From contig NZ_JAPDOG010000013.1 of assembly GCF_026013545.1 (NCBI RefSeq), forward strand, positions 62,001 through 126,000: a stretch of 64,000 nucleotides of DNA, read 5' to 3'. Positions 54,920 through 63,147 of the stretch are shown here, one piece after another; positions within the stretch are counted from its first letter, which is position 1; the number at the start of each line of letters is the position of its first letter. The notes under the pieces were generated by a model. That model searched no databases and was not told the DNA's origin. It saw only the letters and a list, made by a program, of their open reading frames with translations. The position numbers and the translations under genes were made by a program. The DNA comes from Defluviimonas salinarum (GTDB lineage: Bacteria > Pseudomonadota > Alphaproteobacteria > Rhodobacterales > Rhodobacteraceae).

Positions 54920-55399
54920 ATGAACACTCCGGCGCACATGCTCGTCGGTGCCGCGCTTTTCGGGCGCCGCGACCGGCCGCGCACGATCGTGATGGGCCTT
55001 GCCGGCGGGCTTGTGCCCGATATCTCGATGCTCGTGCTGGTCGGCTGGTCGGTCTGGATCGAAGCCATCCCGGCGCGGGAGGTGTTTTCCCGCCTGTGTT
55101 TCACGGAAGCCTGGCAGCGGGCTTTCGCCATCGACCACAGCTTCCTGGTCTGGGGCGCACTCGCGGCCCTCGCGATCCGGTCCCGCATGGCAGCGGCGAC
55201 GGCCTTTGCCGGCGCGGGCCTCGTCCATGCCGCGGTCGATTTCCTGCTTCATAACGGTGACGCGCGCCGCCAGTTCTGGCCAGTGTCGGAGTTCGCGTTC
55301 CAGAGCCCGGTGAGCTACTGGGATCCGGCGCGCTACGGAGCCATCGTCGCACCGCTCGAGGCTGCGCTGGTCCTGGCGTTAACGGTGTTGCTCGTATGA
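54920..55399 (+). CDS. Conserved membrane protein, possible DUF457-like
   Basis: A 159-residue protein with about four helices. Conserved His/Asp positions (NTPAHMLVGAALFGR, GLVPDISML, FAIDHSFLVWG, AGLVHAAVDFLLHN) resemble YdjM/DUF457-type membrane metallohydrolases. Relatives in this order are often labelled CobQ without basis. The function is unknown. The gaps on either side (54699-54919 and 55400-55644) hold no gene I can support. Confidence 0.65.
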   Translation: MNTPAHMLVGAALFGRRDRPRTIVMGLAGGLVPDISMLVLVGWSVWIEAIPAREVFSRLCFTEAWQRAFAIDHSFLVWGALAALAIRSRMAAATAFAGAGLVHAAVDFLLHNGDARRQFWPVSEFAFQSPVSYWDPARYGAIVAPLEAALVLALTVLLV

Positions 55400-55644
55400 C
55401 GCCAGAAACTCTTTTGGGAACGGGGGTTGATCCTTTTTGTGGCGTCGGTCCAGCTTTTGCCGATCGCCGTCTCCGGCGGGTTTCACGGCCTGCATGGGGC
55501 TGGATGAGAGCCGATAATCTCGACCGCCCGCTGTCAATCCGGTCGCGCTCCCCGAGCGTCGGGCGGGACGCGGGCAAGCGACGCCTTCTGCCGCGGCGAC
55601 ACAGCCGCCTGTTTCCGGGTGGCAAACACCGTCGTGACAGGGCC

Positions 55645-56070
55645 CTAATTGCCGGCAAGGCGGCTTGGTTCGCAAAGGTCCGTGTCCTCGGCGGCAAGGT
55701 CGGCCAGGATCGGACAATCTGGGCGGTGATCGCCGGCGCAGGCCTCGATCAGATGCGCGAGCGTCCTGCGCATCTCGGCCAACTCCGCGAGCTTGCGATC
55801 GATCCGGTCGAGATGTTCCGACGCAATCCCTTTGACATCCGCGCTCGCCCGGTTTCCGTCTTCATAGAGTTGCAGGAGGCTCCGGCAGTCCTCGATGGAA
55901 AAGCCCATGGACCGCGCGCGGCCAAGAAAGGCGAGCTTGTGCAGATCCGACTGGCGGAAGGCGCGATAGCCGTTGCCGCTGCGCAGGGGCTGCACAAGGC
56001 CTATGTCCTCATAATAGCGAATGGTCTTTGCCGGCAGTCCCGAAAGCCGGGAGACATCTCCGATGTTCAC
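55645..56070 (-). CDS. cueR: Copper-responsive MerR-family regulator CueR
   Basis: A 141-residue MerR regulator with the winged HTH at the N-terminus (MNIGDVSRLSGLPAKTIRYY) and a long dimer helix. The Cu(I)/Ag(I) loop CAGDHRPDCPIL has two Cys eight residues apart, as in CueR, and the single-Cys or PbrR patterns are absent. GTG 56070 is the start, with GAGGAGG upstream. It is divergent from the CopZ-like gene. Three operators of CueR type lie in this island. Confidence 0.9.
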   Translation of the reverse strand: MNIGDVSRLSGLPAKTIRYYEDIGLVQPLRSGNGYRAFRQSDLHKLAFLGRARSMGFSIEDCRSLLQLYEDGNRASADVKGIASEHLDRIDRKLAELAEMRRTLAHLIEACAGDHRPDCPILADLAAEDTDLCEPSRLAGN

Positions 56071-56307
56071 GCGTTCCTCCTCAGTCTGCGGCGTCGTCCC
56101 AAGTCCGCGAATTCGTAGGTCGACCCGCGCCTGATCGGCGGGTTCCGCCTATGCGGCACAGGAACAGACGTCGATCAAGTGCAGCGACCGCCCCGGCCCA
56201 TGCAATCGGCGACGCCGTGTCAATGTCGCTGACTCACCTAATCCTTCCACCAACTGTAAGGTCAATGGCGCAAGTCGAAAATAACGATTCGCCGTCGGAA
56301 CCGCACC

Positions 56308-56338
56308 TTGACCTTCCCACGCTGGAATAGGCGAAGCA
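56308..56338 (+). promoter_or_regulatory. CueR-type operator/promoter 2 (upstream of the CopZ-like gene)
   Basis: TTGACC at 56308-56313 overlaps ACCTTCCCACGCTGGAAT, the CueR half-site pattern CTTCC-N6-GGAA. The -10 box is weak by eye (around 56333-56338). It lies 25-50 bases upstream of the CopZ-like ATG. The 56071-56360 gap otherwise has no gene. Confidence 0.7.
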
Positions 56339-56360
56339 GCCAGGAAGACAGGAGAAGACC

Positions 56361-56567
56361 ATGATCAGATTCGACGTTCCCGAGATGACCTGCGGACACT
56401 GCACGGCAGCGATCCAGAAAGCGATCCGCATTGCGGATCCGATGGCGAGCGTGGATTGCGACCTCGCCGCGCGCCTGGTTTCGGTCGACAGCGCGCTCGA
56501 AGCGGAAACTCTCATCATCGCTATCAAAGAGGCAGGTTACGACGCGACCGCACTCACCGGCGACTGA
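56361..56567 (+). CDS. copZ: CopZ-like heavy-metal-associated metallochaperone
   Basis: A 68-residue HMA-domain protein (ferredoxin-like fold) with the MxCxxC motif MTCGHC at residues 9-14. Small HMA proteins carry Cu(I) in the cytosol to ATPases or to CueR. GGAGAAG precedes ATG 56361. No copper P-type ATPase is in the window, so its delivery partner lies elsewhere. Confidence 0.88.
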   Translation: MIRFDVPEMTCGHCTAAIQKAIRIADPMASVDCDLAARLVSVDSALEAETLIIAIKEAGYDATALTGD

Positions 56568-56590
56568 CGGGGCCGGCGACATGCCGGACG

Positions 56591-57319
56591 TCAGTCGGAG
56601 GCGCGGCTATCCGCAACGAGTTTCGTCAGTTCCTCGCGCGCGGCGAACCCGGCCAGGAGCGTCTCGCCGATCACGAAGGACGGCGTTCCCTGAAAGCCGA
56701 GCGCCTGAGTCAGTCGCATTGAGGTCGCGATATGCGCGTCAACTTCGGGTGCCGTCATGTCCTGCCTTAGCCGATCGATATCAAGTCCGATTTCCGCGGC
56801 CACACGCAGCACCGAAGTTTCCTCGGCGCGACCGTTCAGCCGCATCATCGCCTTGTGGAACTCCTCGTACTTACCCTGCGCGCGCGCTGCCAGCGCGGCC
56901 CGCGCGGCGAAGACCGAGCCGTCGCCGAGGATCGGCCATTCCCGATAGACGAGCCGGATTCCTGTGTCGGCGGCGATCAACGCCTCGACCTCGGGAGCGG
57001 CGCGGCGGCAATAGGGGCAGTTGTAGTCGAAGAACTCCACCACCGTGACGTCGCCGTCGGGATTGCCGGCGACCGGCGCGTTCGGGTCGCGTTCGATCAA
57101 CTCGCGTTCATTCGCCAGAACATCGGCCTTCGCGGCGGTCTCGGCCTCGGCCTGCCTCTGCTGAAGGGCCGCGAGAGCCTCCATGACGATGTCTGGGTTT
57201 TCCCGGATCGCCTCGTAGACCAGTTGCTTCACGCGCGCCTCGTCGAGTTCGCCGGCCTGCGCGGCGATCGGCATGGCCAATGCCGCGACAAGGAATAGTC
57301 TGCGCATTATCTCGGTCAT
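56591..57319 (-). CDS. Exported DsbA-family thiol-disulfide protein
   Basis: A 242-residue protein with a signal peptide (MRRLFLVAALAMPIAAQAG), an N-terminal helical dimerisation-like segment (LVYEAIRENPDIVMEALAAL) and a thioredoxin fold with EFFDYNCPYCRRAAPEV and the cis-Pro region GTPSFVIGE. The extra helix and CPYC motif resemble ScsC/Com1-type DsbA proteins, several of which act in copper tolerance. ATG 57319 overlaps the cytochrome stop (ATGA). It is the last gene of the operon from operator 3. Confidence 0.87.
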   Translation of the reverse strand: MTEIMRRLFLVAALAMPIAAQAGELDEARVKQLVYEAIRENPDIVMEALAALQQRQAEAETAAKADVLANERELIERDPNAPVAGNPDGDVTVVEFFDYNCPYCRRAAPEVEALIAADTGIRLVYREWPILGDGSVFAARAALAARAQGKYEEFHKAMMRLNGRAEETSVLRVAAEIGLDIDRLRQDMTAPEVDAHIATSMRLTQALGFQGTPSFVIGETLLAGFAAREELTKLVADSRASD

Positions 57320-57780
57320 TCGCCCGTGTCTCCCTCAAGGCGCTCGGCAGCGGTTCGGGCCGCTTGAACCTCGCGCTGCCGGTCCGGCCATGTCGATCTG
57401 ATATAGGCCAGGATGTCCCGGATCTGCCGGTCGCTCAGCGCATCGGCAAAGCCCGGCATGCCGCTGTCGAATTTCACGCCCCGCGCGGCAAGCGCCGCCT
57501 TGCCGCCCAGCTTGGTATAGCTGAACAGCATGCCGTCTCCGTGATGCCAGGTGTGGCCAGACTCGTCATGCGGCGGTGCCGGAAGGCGCCCGTCCGGCCC
57601 CGGCGTACGCCAGTCGGGCTGCCCCTCGAGATCGGCACCGTGACAGGAAGCGCAGTTCTCGGCATAGAGCCGTTCTCCGGCCGCGACATCCTCCGCGACC
57701 GGGCCGCGCGGAAGATACCACGCAGCCGCGGCGATCACCGCAAGACTTAAGGCCAGGACGGTCGCGAGACCGGCTTTCAT
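57316..57780 (-). CDS. Membrane-anchored c-type cytochrome (A)
   Basis: A 154-residue cytochrome c with an N-terminal signal anchor (LATVLALSLAVIAAAAWYL), haem motif CASCH in RLYAENCASCHGADLEGQP and the axial Met probably in DSGMPGFADALS. The acid/His-rich SGHTWHHGDG lies between. It is periplasmic. GGAGAGG precedes ATG 57780. It lies between another small cytochrome c and DsbA in one operon. Confidence 0.88.
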   Translation of the reverse strand: MKAGLATVLALSLAVIAAAAWYLPRGPVAEDVAAGERLYAENCASCHGADLEGQPDWRTPGPDGRLPAPPHDESGHTWHHGDGMLFSYTKLGGKAALAARGVKFDSGMPGFADALSDRQIRDILAYIRSTWPDRQREVQAARTAAERLEGDTGE

Positions 57781-57863
57781 ACTGTCCTCTCCACCCTCAG
57801 GAAGCCTTGCTGGAAAAGGCCCAAGGTACGATCCTCCCCCGCGGCGCGTTCCGCCGGGACGTG

Positions 57864-58325
57864 TCAGCGAATGCCATTGGCCTGCTGAAGTTCGCGCACA
57901 TAGCGGGCGATGTATCTGACGTCGGCGTCCGTCAATCCCTCGACCGGGGGCATGCTGCCGAAGTTCCAGTGATGCGAGCGCACCCCGTTCTTCGCGGCCA
58001 ACACGAACGCGATATCCGAATGGTGGCCGGGTTCGTAGATCTTGTGAACGAGCGGCGGCGCGACGCCATTTTGGCCGGCGGCGTTGGACCCGTGGCAGCT
58101 GGCGCATTTCGCCTCGTAGCCCCGCTTGCCGATCTCAGCTTCCGCCGAAAGCGCGCTTGGCAGCGCGACCTGAACGATCGCCGCCCCCTTGGCGATGCCG
58201 CTGGTATTCGGGGGCGTCATCGAATGCGTCTGGGGTTGCGGTTGCGGCGGGCCCATCGAATTCCAGACGAAGGCGACGGCGCCGATGATAAAGAAGGCGA
58301 GGATCGCCCAGGCAGATTTGTTCAT
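57864..58325 (-). CDS. Membrane-anchored c-type cytochrome (B)
   Basis: A 153-residue cytochrome c anchored by NKSAWAILAFFIIGAVAFVW. The haem motif is in CASCHGSNAAGQ and the axial Met probably in FGSMPPVEGLTDADVRYIAR. The HKIYEPGHHSDIAF stretch adds exposed His. AAAGGAT precedes ATG 58325. It follows the L,D-transpeptidase gene in the operator 3 operon. Confidence 0.88.
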   Translation of the reverse strand: MNKSAWAILAFFIIGAVAFVWNSMGPPQPQPQTHSMTPPNTSGIAKGAAIVQVALPSALSAEAEIGKRGYEAKCASCHGSNAAGQNGVAPPLVHKIYEPGHHSDIAFVLAAKNGVRSHHWNFGSMPPVEGLTDADVRYIARYVRELQQANGIR

Positions 58326-58391
58326 ATCCTTTTCCGTCCGTTCCTTTCCTGTTTGTCCTCGCGTGAACCCGCCGGCATGGGTCGGTCGCAC

Positions 58392-58976
58392 TCAGATCAA
58401 CTTGACCTGGGTGCCCACCGGTGTTCGTGCGAAGACCTCCGCGATCTGCTCGTTGTAAAGGCCGATGCAGCCGTTCGACGAGCGTCGGCCGATCTTGCGG
58501 GTATCGTTGGTGCCGTGGATCCGGTAGTACTGCCACGACAGGTAGAGCGCATGGGTCCCGAGCGGGTTGTCCGGCCCCGGCCCCACGTAGTCGGGCCATT
58601 CGGGGTTACGCTCCTTCATCGACGGCGTCGGCGCCCAACTCGGCCCGTCCACCTTTCGCACCACCTCGGTATAGCCGCGCCGGGTAAGCTCGTCGGTAAG
58701 CGGAGCCGAGGTCGGATAAACCCGCATCCCGCCTTCGGCTGCCCAGTGCTGAAGGAAACGCGCATTGGTGTCCGCGAGCAGAATCCCCTTGCCGAGCGCA
58801 TCGAAATGGTCGCGCCAGTCGTGCAGCTTGAAGGACGAGACGTTGCGGCGGCTGAACGACTCGTCGGAGTCGAACTCCTGGGCGCGCGAGACGCCCGGAG
58901 CGGCCAGCGTGATCGCCGACGCGGACATTGCGAGAAACCACCGTCGGTTCCAGTGTTGATCGCTGGATCTTGCCAT
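58392..58976 (-). CDS. L,D-transpeptidase (YkuD domain) under a CueR-type promoter
   Basis: A 194-residue exported YkuD enzyme that makes 3-3 peptidoglycan cross-links or attaches proteins to the wall. The leader RRWFLAMSASAITLAAPG is Tat-like. The catalytic block is HGTNDTRKIGRRSSNGCIGL, with His, Ser-Asn-Gly-Cys and Arg in place. ATG 58976 is the first gene after operator 3 and begins the ldt-cyt-cyt-dsbA operon. Copper blocks L,D-transpeptidases in E. coli, so copper-inducible supply makes sense, but this is inference. Confidence 0.88.
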   Translation of the reverse strand: MARSSDQHWNRRWFLAMSASAITLAAPGVSRAQEFDSDESFSRRNVSSFKLHDWRDHFDALGKGILLADTNARFLQHWAAEGGMRVYPTSAPLTDELTRRGYTEVVRKVDGPSWAPTPSMKERNPEWPDYVGPGPDNPLGTHALYLSWQYYRIHGTNDTRKIGRRSSNGCIGLYNEQIAEVFARTPVGTQVKLI

Positions 58977-59018
58977 TTACTGCCTCTTCGTTCCGTTGTC
59001 TCGGGACCGTTTGTTGAA

Positions 59019-59050
59019 ATTTTAGCGGCCTTCCAGCGCTGGAGGGTCAA
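59019..59050 (-). promoter_or_regulatory. CueR-type operator/promoter 3 (upstream of the L,D-transpeptidase operon)
   Basis: On the minus strand: TTGACC (59050-59045), CTCCAGCGCTGGAAGG, then TAAAAT or CTAAAA around 59024-59019, with a 19-20 bp spacer. The core CCAGCGCTGGA is identical to operator 1. It lies about 45 bases upstream of the ATG at 58976. Confidence 0.72.
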
Positions 59051-59170
59051 TCGCTTTCGGCACTCCAATGCGTGGAAAAGTGTCGCAGCGACCTCTCGGC
59101 AGACGGCCATCGCAGGCCCGCCGCAGCCGCGGATGCGGCGTGGACGCGAAGGCGAACCATCCCCGCAGCC

Positions 59171-59746
59171 TTACTCTTGCGGATAGAGTAACACGCGCGC
59201 GCCGATCGGCACGCGGTCATAGAGTTCCACGATCTGCTCGTTGACGAGACGCGCGCAGCCATTGGAAACCGCGCGACCGATGGCGGTGGGATCGTTTGTC
59301 CCGTGAATCCGCAGCATCGTGTCGCCGCGCCCGGGCTCGAAAAGGTAGAGCGCCCGCGCGCCAAGGGGATTGTCGATCCCGCCCGGCATCCCGTCGGCGA
59401 ATTGTGCATAACGGTTGGGTTCGCGCTCGATCATCTCCGCGGTCGGTTTCCAGTTCGGCCATTCCTTCTTGGCGCCGACATAGAAGGCGCCGGCGTGATA
59501 GAGACCGGGGCGCCCGATTCCCACCGTGTAGTGGATCGCCCTGTTGCCCTCCTGCGTGAAATAAAGCGCGAAGCGGCTCGGCAGCACATGGATCTCGTAG
59601 GGCGCGAAACCGGCGCGGATCGGGACTACGCGTGGCCGGAATTCGTCCGGAAGCGTGTAACCGGGGCCGGGCGGGTGCGCCCTTGCGGCTCCTCCCGGCA
59701 TCGCGGTGGCGGCGGCCATCGTCATGATGAAAGTGCGTCTGTTCAA
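59171..59746 (-). CDS. Second L,D-transpeptidase (YkuD domain)
   Basis: A 191-residue exported YkuD protein (leader NRRTFIMTMAAATAMPGGAA, Tat-like). The catalytic block is HGTNDPTAIGRAVSNGCARL with the Cys and His in place. It shares little outside the active site with the neighbouring enzyme, so this is not a recent duplication. TTG 59746 has GGAAGG seven bases upstream and puts the twin-Arg at the N-terminus; in-frame ATGs near 59779 and 59803 are alternatives. It lies upstream of operator 3 and is not under that promoter. Confidence 0.8.
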   Translation of the reverse strand: MNRRTFIMTMAAATAMPGGAARAHPPGPGYTLPDEFRPRVVPIRAGFAPYEIHVLPSRFALYFTQEGNRAIHYTVGIGRPGLYHAGAFYVGAKKEWPNWKPTAEMIEREPNRYAQFADGMPGGIDNPLGARALYLFEPGRGDTMLRIHGTNDPTAIGRAVSNGCARLVNEQIVELYDRVPIGARVLLYPQE

Positions 59747-59941
59747 ATCGGGGCCTTCCAAAAATCTCATGTCGTTCATACCTGGCACAGTTGCATCATC
59801 CATATTGTCGACCACCGCGCGCTCCGTCGCACCCGAGGCTGCTTGATCGAGCCGCAGGGGCCACGGCGTTCCTTCCTCGATTGAAAACCGGATCTCCGGC
59901 TGGGCGGTTCACAATCGAGTCAAGCGGCACGGCACGACGCG

Positions 59942-61321
59942 TCAGGCGGCGGGAATGTCGAGCCTGGCCTCCAGCCCGCCGCCGTCGCGATTCTTGAGCG
60001 TGATCGTGCCGCCATGGGCCTGGACGATGGTGCGCGCGATCGCAAGGCCAAGCCCACTGCCGCCTGTCTCGCGCGAGCGCGACTTTTCCAGCCGGTAGAA
60101 CGGTTCGAACACTCGTTCCTGTTCGTCCTCGGGAATCCCCATGCCACGGTCGGAGACGCAGATCCGGATCACCTCGTCGACGCGCCGGGCGGTCACCTCC
60201 ACGTTGCCGCCATAGCGCAGGGCGTTGTCTATCACGTTGCGCAGCGCTCGGCGCATGGCCCGCGGCCGGATCCGCGCCATGAGCCCCGCCGGCGCGTCCA
60301 GCGCGAACTCTCTTGCCATGTCGGCGCGAAGTTGACCGAGATAGTCACCAATCTCCACCTCCACGGAGGGCTCGGCCGTCGCCATGCCCCGAGCGAAGGA
60401 CAGCGTTACGTCGACCATTCCGTGCATTTCATCGATCGAGGCTATCAGACGATCCCGGTTCTCTTCGTCCTCGACCATTTCTGCGCGCACCCGCATCGCA
60501 GTCAGCGGCGATTTCAAGTCGTGGCTCAACGCCGCGAGAAGCTGGGTCCGATCGGCGATGAACCGGGTGAGGCGGGACTGCATCCGGTTGAACGCCTCAG
60601 TCAAATGGCGGACCTCTGACGGTCCCCGCGGCTCGATCGGCGCGACCCGCTCGCCGCGTCCCAGTCCCTCGGCCGCCTCCGAAAGGTGCGTGAGCGGGCG
60701 GGTGATCCGGGAGAGGATGAACCAGAAGGCCGCGATCAGGAGCAGGGCCGCCGTCAGCGCGAAGCTGACCGCCTGAGCCCAGGGCCATTGCAGCGGCGGA
60801 CGCTGGAACCTGGTGCCGACGTTCAGCCAGCGGCCGTCAGCCAGCGCGATCGACAGACGCATCTCGACGCCGGGGAGCCCGCCCTGCATCATCACCTTAT
60901 GCATTGCGGCCATCTCCGGCGGCACATGCGGCATGGTCGGCATCGCCACTTGGAACTCGTGCAGTTCCACCCGGATCTCGCGCGGGTTGCCAGCCCGCAT
61001 CAGGGTGCGGATCCGGCTCGCGACGGCGCCGCCGTCTCCATGGTCGCCATGATCGACCTCGGGTTGATTGGACAGGCTGAACCGAACCAGCGGCGAATCC
61101 GCAGCACGCAGAATCGATGCGTGCAGTTCCTCAGGCGCCTCTTCGATCAGCCGCGCGACATTGGCGGCGCGCCCCGCCGCTTCCAGCCCCTGCGCGGTCC
61201 GAAGGGCGAGACTGCGCTCGTCAACGAAGAGCCAGAGGCTGAAGGCCTGCGCGATGGCGAGCGCGACGATGATCAGGAGCACGAGTTGGCCACGAAGGCT
61301 GTCCACGAAGCGCCGCATCAC
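59942..61321 (-). CDS. Sensor histidine kinase with His/Met-rich periplasmic loop
   Basis: A 459-residue kinase: two membrane helices (about 12-32 and 185-205), HAMP (about 205-258), the phosphoacceptor ALSHDLKSPLTAM (about 269), and an ATPase domain with NVIDNALRYGGN, DRGMGIPED and SGLGLAIA. The periplasmic loop holds DHGDHGDGG and MPTMPHVPPEMAAMHKVMMQ, an unusual density of His and Met that suggests Cu(I)/Ag(I) sensing. Its ATG overlaps the response regulator stop (ATGA), and both face away from the Met-rich EF-hand gene. Confidence 0.88.
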   Translation of the reverse strand: MMRRFVDSLRGQLVLLIIVALAIAQAFSLWLFVDERSLALRTAQGLEAAGRAANVARLIEEAPEELHASILRAADSPLVRFSLSNQPEVDHGDHGDGGAVASRIRTLMRAGNPREIRVELHEFQVAMPTMPHVPPEMAAMHKVMMQGGLPGVEMRLSIALADGRWLNVGTRFQRPPLQWPWAQAVSFALTAALLLIAAFWFILSRITRPLTHLSEAAEGLGRGERVAPIEPRGPSEVRHLTEAFNRMQSRLTRFIADRTQLLAALSHDLKSPLTAMRVRAEMVEDEENRDRLIASIDEMHGMVDVTLSFARGMATAEPSVEVEIGDYLGQLRADMAREFALDAPAGLMARIRPRAMRRALRNVIDNALRYGGNVEVTARRVDEVIRICVSDRGMGIPEDEQERVFEPFYRLEKSRSRETGGSGLGLAIARTIVQAHGGTITLKNRDGGGLEARLDIPAA

Positions 61322-62040
61322 GGCCGCTCCGTCACGCCCGTAGCCAGGCAGTAGCCGCCGCCCCGCACTGTGGTGATGATCTCCGGCCGGGCCGGATCTT
61401 TCTCGATCTTGCGCCTGAGCCGGCTCACCTGGTTGTCGATCGCCCGGTCGAAGCTCTGCGCCGCACGCCCCGACGTCAGATCGAGAAGCTGATCACGACT
61501 GAGAACCATGCGCGGCCGTTCCAGCAGGACGGTGAGAAGTCGGAACTCCGCCGTCGTGAGGCTGGTCTCCGCCCCGTCACGCGAGATCAGCACACGCCGG
61601 TCGGTGTCGAGCTCCCAGTCGGCGAAGCCGACCCGGCGGCCGGAGAGCCCGCCGGCATGGAGCTCGCCCCGTTCGGAGCGGCGCAGGATCGCCTTGATCC
61701 GGGCCAGGAGCTCGCGCGGGTTGAAGGGCTTGGGCAAATAGTCATCGGCGCCGAGTTCGAGCCCGACGATACGGTCGGTCTCCTCACCAAGCGCGGTCAG
61801 CATCAGGATCGGCACCTTGCCCTCGGCCGAGAGCCGGCGGCAGACCGAAAGCCCGTCCTCGCCGGGCATCATCACGTCGAGCACGATCAGGTCGAAATGG
61901 CCGGCCGCGAGTTTCGCATCCATCTCGGCGGCGTCGCGCGCGGAGCTGGCGCGCAGACCGTTCTTCTCCAGGTACCGGCTCACGGCATCGCGGATCTCGC
62001 GGTGGTCGTCGACGACGAGGATATGGGGCGTTGCATTCAT
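61318..62040 (-). CDS. OmpR-family response regulator
   Basis: A 240-residue regulator with a receiver domain (phospho-Asp in FDLIVLDVMMPGEDG, Thr in LMLTALGE, Lys in YLPKPFN) and a C-terminal winged helix (FRLLTVLLERPRMVLSRDQL, VSRLRRKIEKDPARPEIITT). It forms a two-component system with the overlapping kinase. Candidate binding sites lie in the 170-bp divergent gap in front of the EF-hand gene. Confidence 0.92.
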   Translation of the reverse strand: MNATPHILVVDDHREIRDAVSRYLEKNGLRASSARDAAEMDAKLAAGHFDLIVLDVMMPGEDGLSVCRRLSAEGKVPILMLTALGEETDRIVGLELGADDYLPKPFNPRELLARIKAILRRSERGELHAGGLSGRRVGFADWELDTDRRVLISRDGAETSLTTAEFRLLTVLLERPRMVLSRDQLLDLTSGRAAQSFDRAIDNQVSRLRRKIEKDPARPEIITTVRGGGYCLATGVTERP

Positions 62041-62121
62041 GTCCCATTCCTATGCCATCGGATCGTGGTCTTTCACGGAAAATTGTCGCGACGCGTCTCG
62101 GCGGGGGTCTTTGCGACAAAC

Positions 62122-62164
62122 CGTTACAAATCTCCCGGCCCGTGGACATGGTAACGTGGAGATT
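62122..62164. promoter_or_regulatory. Candidate response-regulator sites
   Basis: In the divergent gap, CGTTAC (62122-62127) and GTAACG (62151-62156) are inverted, and so are AATCTCC (62129-62135) and GGAGATT (62158-62164), with about 29-bp steps. OmpR-type regulators usually bind direct repeats, so the exact unit is uncertain. Confidence 0.35.
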
Positions 62165-62210
62165 GGCCGACATATTGATAGCGAAGCAATCTTGGACATG
62201 AGGTGATGTC

Positions 62211-62861
62211 TTGAAACGCAGATCTCTTCTCGCGATCGTACTGATCGCTTCGACAATTGCCGCCGGTTTCGCCAACGCCCAGGGGGCGGGCGACGACAGC
62301 GGCCATTTTCCCGGTCAGGGCATGATGATGCAGCCGGGCGGGTTCGGCATGATGGGCGGGCAAGGCGCGGCGGGCGGCATGGCCGGCATGGGTCAGATGG
62401 GCGACATGATGCAGATGATGCGCATGCACGGCCCGATGATGGGCGGCGGCATGATGGGCGGCATGGGAATGCCTAGCGACATGATGGGGCCGATGGGCTT
62501 CGGCATGATCGGCGGTCAGTTCGCCGAGGGCTTCGACGCCGACGGCAACGGCACTGTCAGCTCCGCGGAGCTGCGCGGCGGGCTCGAGGCGCGCCTCACC
62601 CAATATGATGCCGATGGCGACGGTTCTCTGTCGCTCACCGAGTTCGAGACGCTGCATGCGGCGATGATCCGCAACCTCATGGTCGATCATTTCCAGGCGC
62701 TCGACGAGGACGGCGACGGGGCGATTACCAGGACGGAGATGACCGCGCCGGCCGACCGGATGCAGCGAATGGAAATACTGCGAAGCCGAGTCCAGGGCGG
62801 CTCCGGCGGCCAGACCCCCGAGGGTCAGGGCAGCGGCGGCATGATGATGGACGGCAACTAA
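62211..62861 (+). CDS. Exported Met-rich EF-hand protein
   Basis: A 216-residue secreted protein with a signal peptide (RSLLAIVLIASTIAAGFANA). A very Met/Gly-rich segment (about 35-100, with MMRMHGPMMGGGMMGGMGM) is followed by three EF-hand loops: DADGNGTVSSAE, DADGDGSLSLTE and DEDGDGAITRTE. Met clusters suit Cu(I)/Ag(I) and the EF-hands suit Ca2+. The start is TTG 62211 with AGGTGA upstream; no ATG precedes the signal peptide in frame. It is divergent from the two-component system that probably controls it. Confidence 0.85.
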   Translation: MKRRSLLAIVLIASTIAAGFANAQGAGDDSGHFPGQGMMMQPGGFGMMGGQGAAGGMAGMGQMGDMMQMMRMHGPMMGGGMMGGMGMPSDMMGPMGFGMIGGQFAEGFDADGNGTVSSAELRGGLEARLTQYDADGDGSLSLTEFETLHAAMIRNLMVDHFQALDEDGDGAITRTEMTAPADRMQRMEILRSRVQGGSGGQTPEGQGSGGMMMDGN

Positions 62862-62880
62862 ACGCAGCGGGAGAGATGCG

Positions 62881-62976
62881 ATGATGGGATCTGGATTTGG
62901 CGGCCTCTGGATGCTGCTCTTTGCCGTGCTGATCATTCTGGCGATCGTGGCGCTCGTGAAATACATCAGCAAATGA
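62881..62976 (+). CDS. 31-residue single-helix membrane peptide
   Basis: ATG 62881, preceded by GGGAGAG, encodes a short N-terminus (MMGSGFGG), one hydrophobic helix and the charged end ALVKYISK. It lies 19 bases after the EF-hand gene and is probably co-translated. Such peptides often tune membrane pumps or kinases, but the role here is unknown. Confidence 0.6.
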   Translation: MMGSGFGGLWMLLFAVLIILAIVALVKYISK

Positions 62977-63147
62977 AGGGGCCGATGGGGTGGCTTGAAC
63001 GGTCGACCGGCCGATTCCCGACACCGACTTCAACGACGTAGACAGGCGGATACGGGCGGCACCCGCCGGGCGTTCGTGGCTTGTGACGCAGATCAAGGCG
63101 GCGAGGCGCTTGTCATGGCATAAGACGCTTTGAAAGTGGTGGGAAAC

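Noticed and set aside
56071-56360. Extra small genes between cueR and the CopZ-like gene
   Set aside because: Short frames here lack ribosome binding sites and overlap the promoter and operator region.
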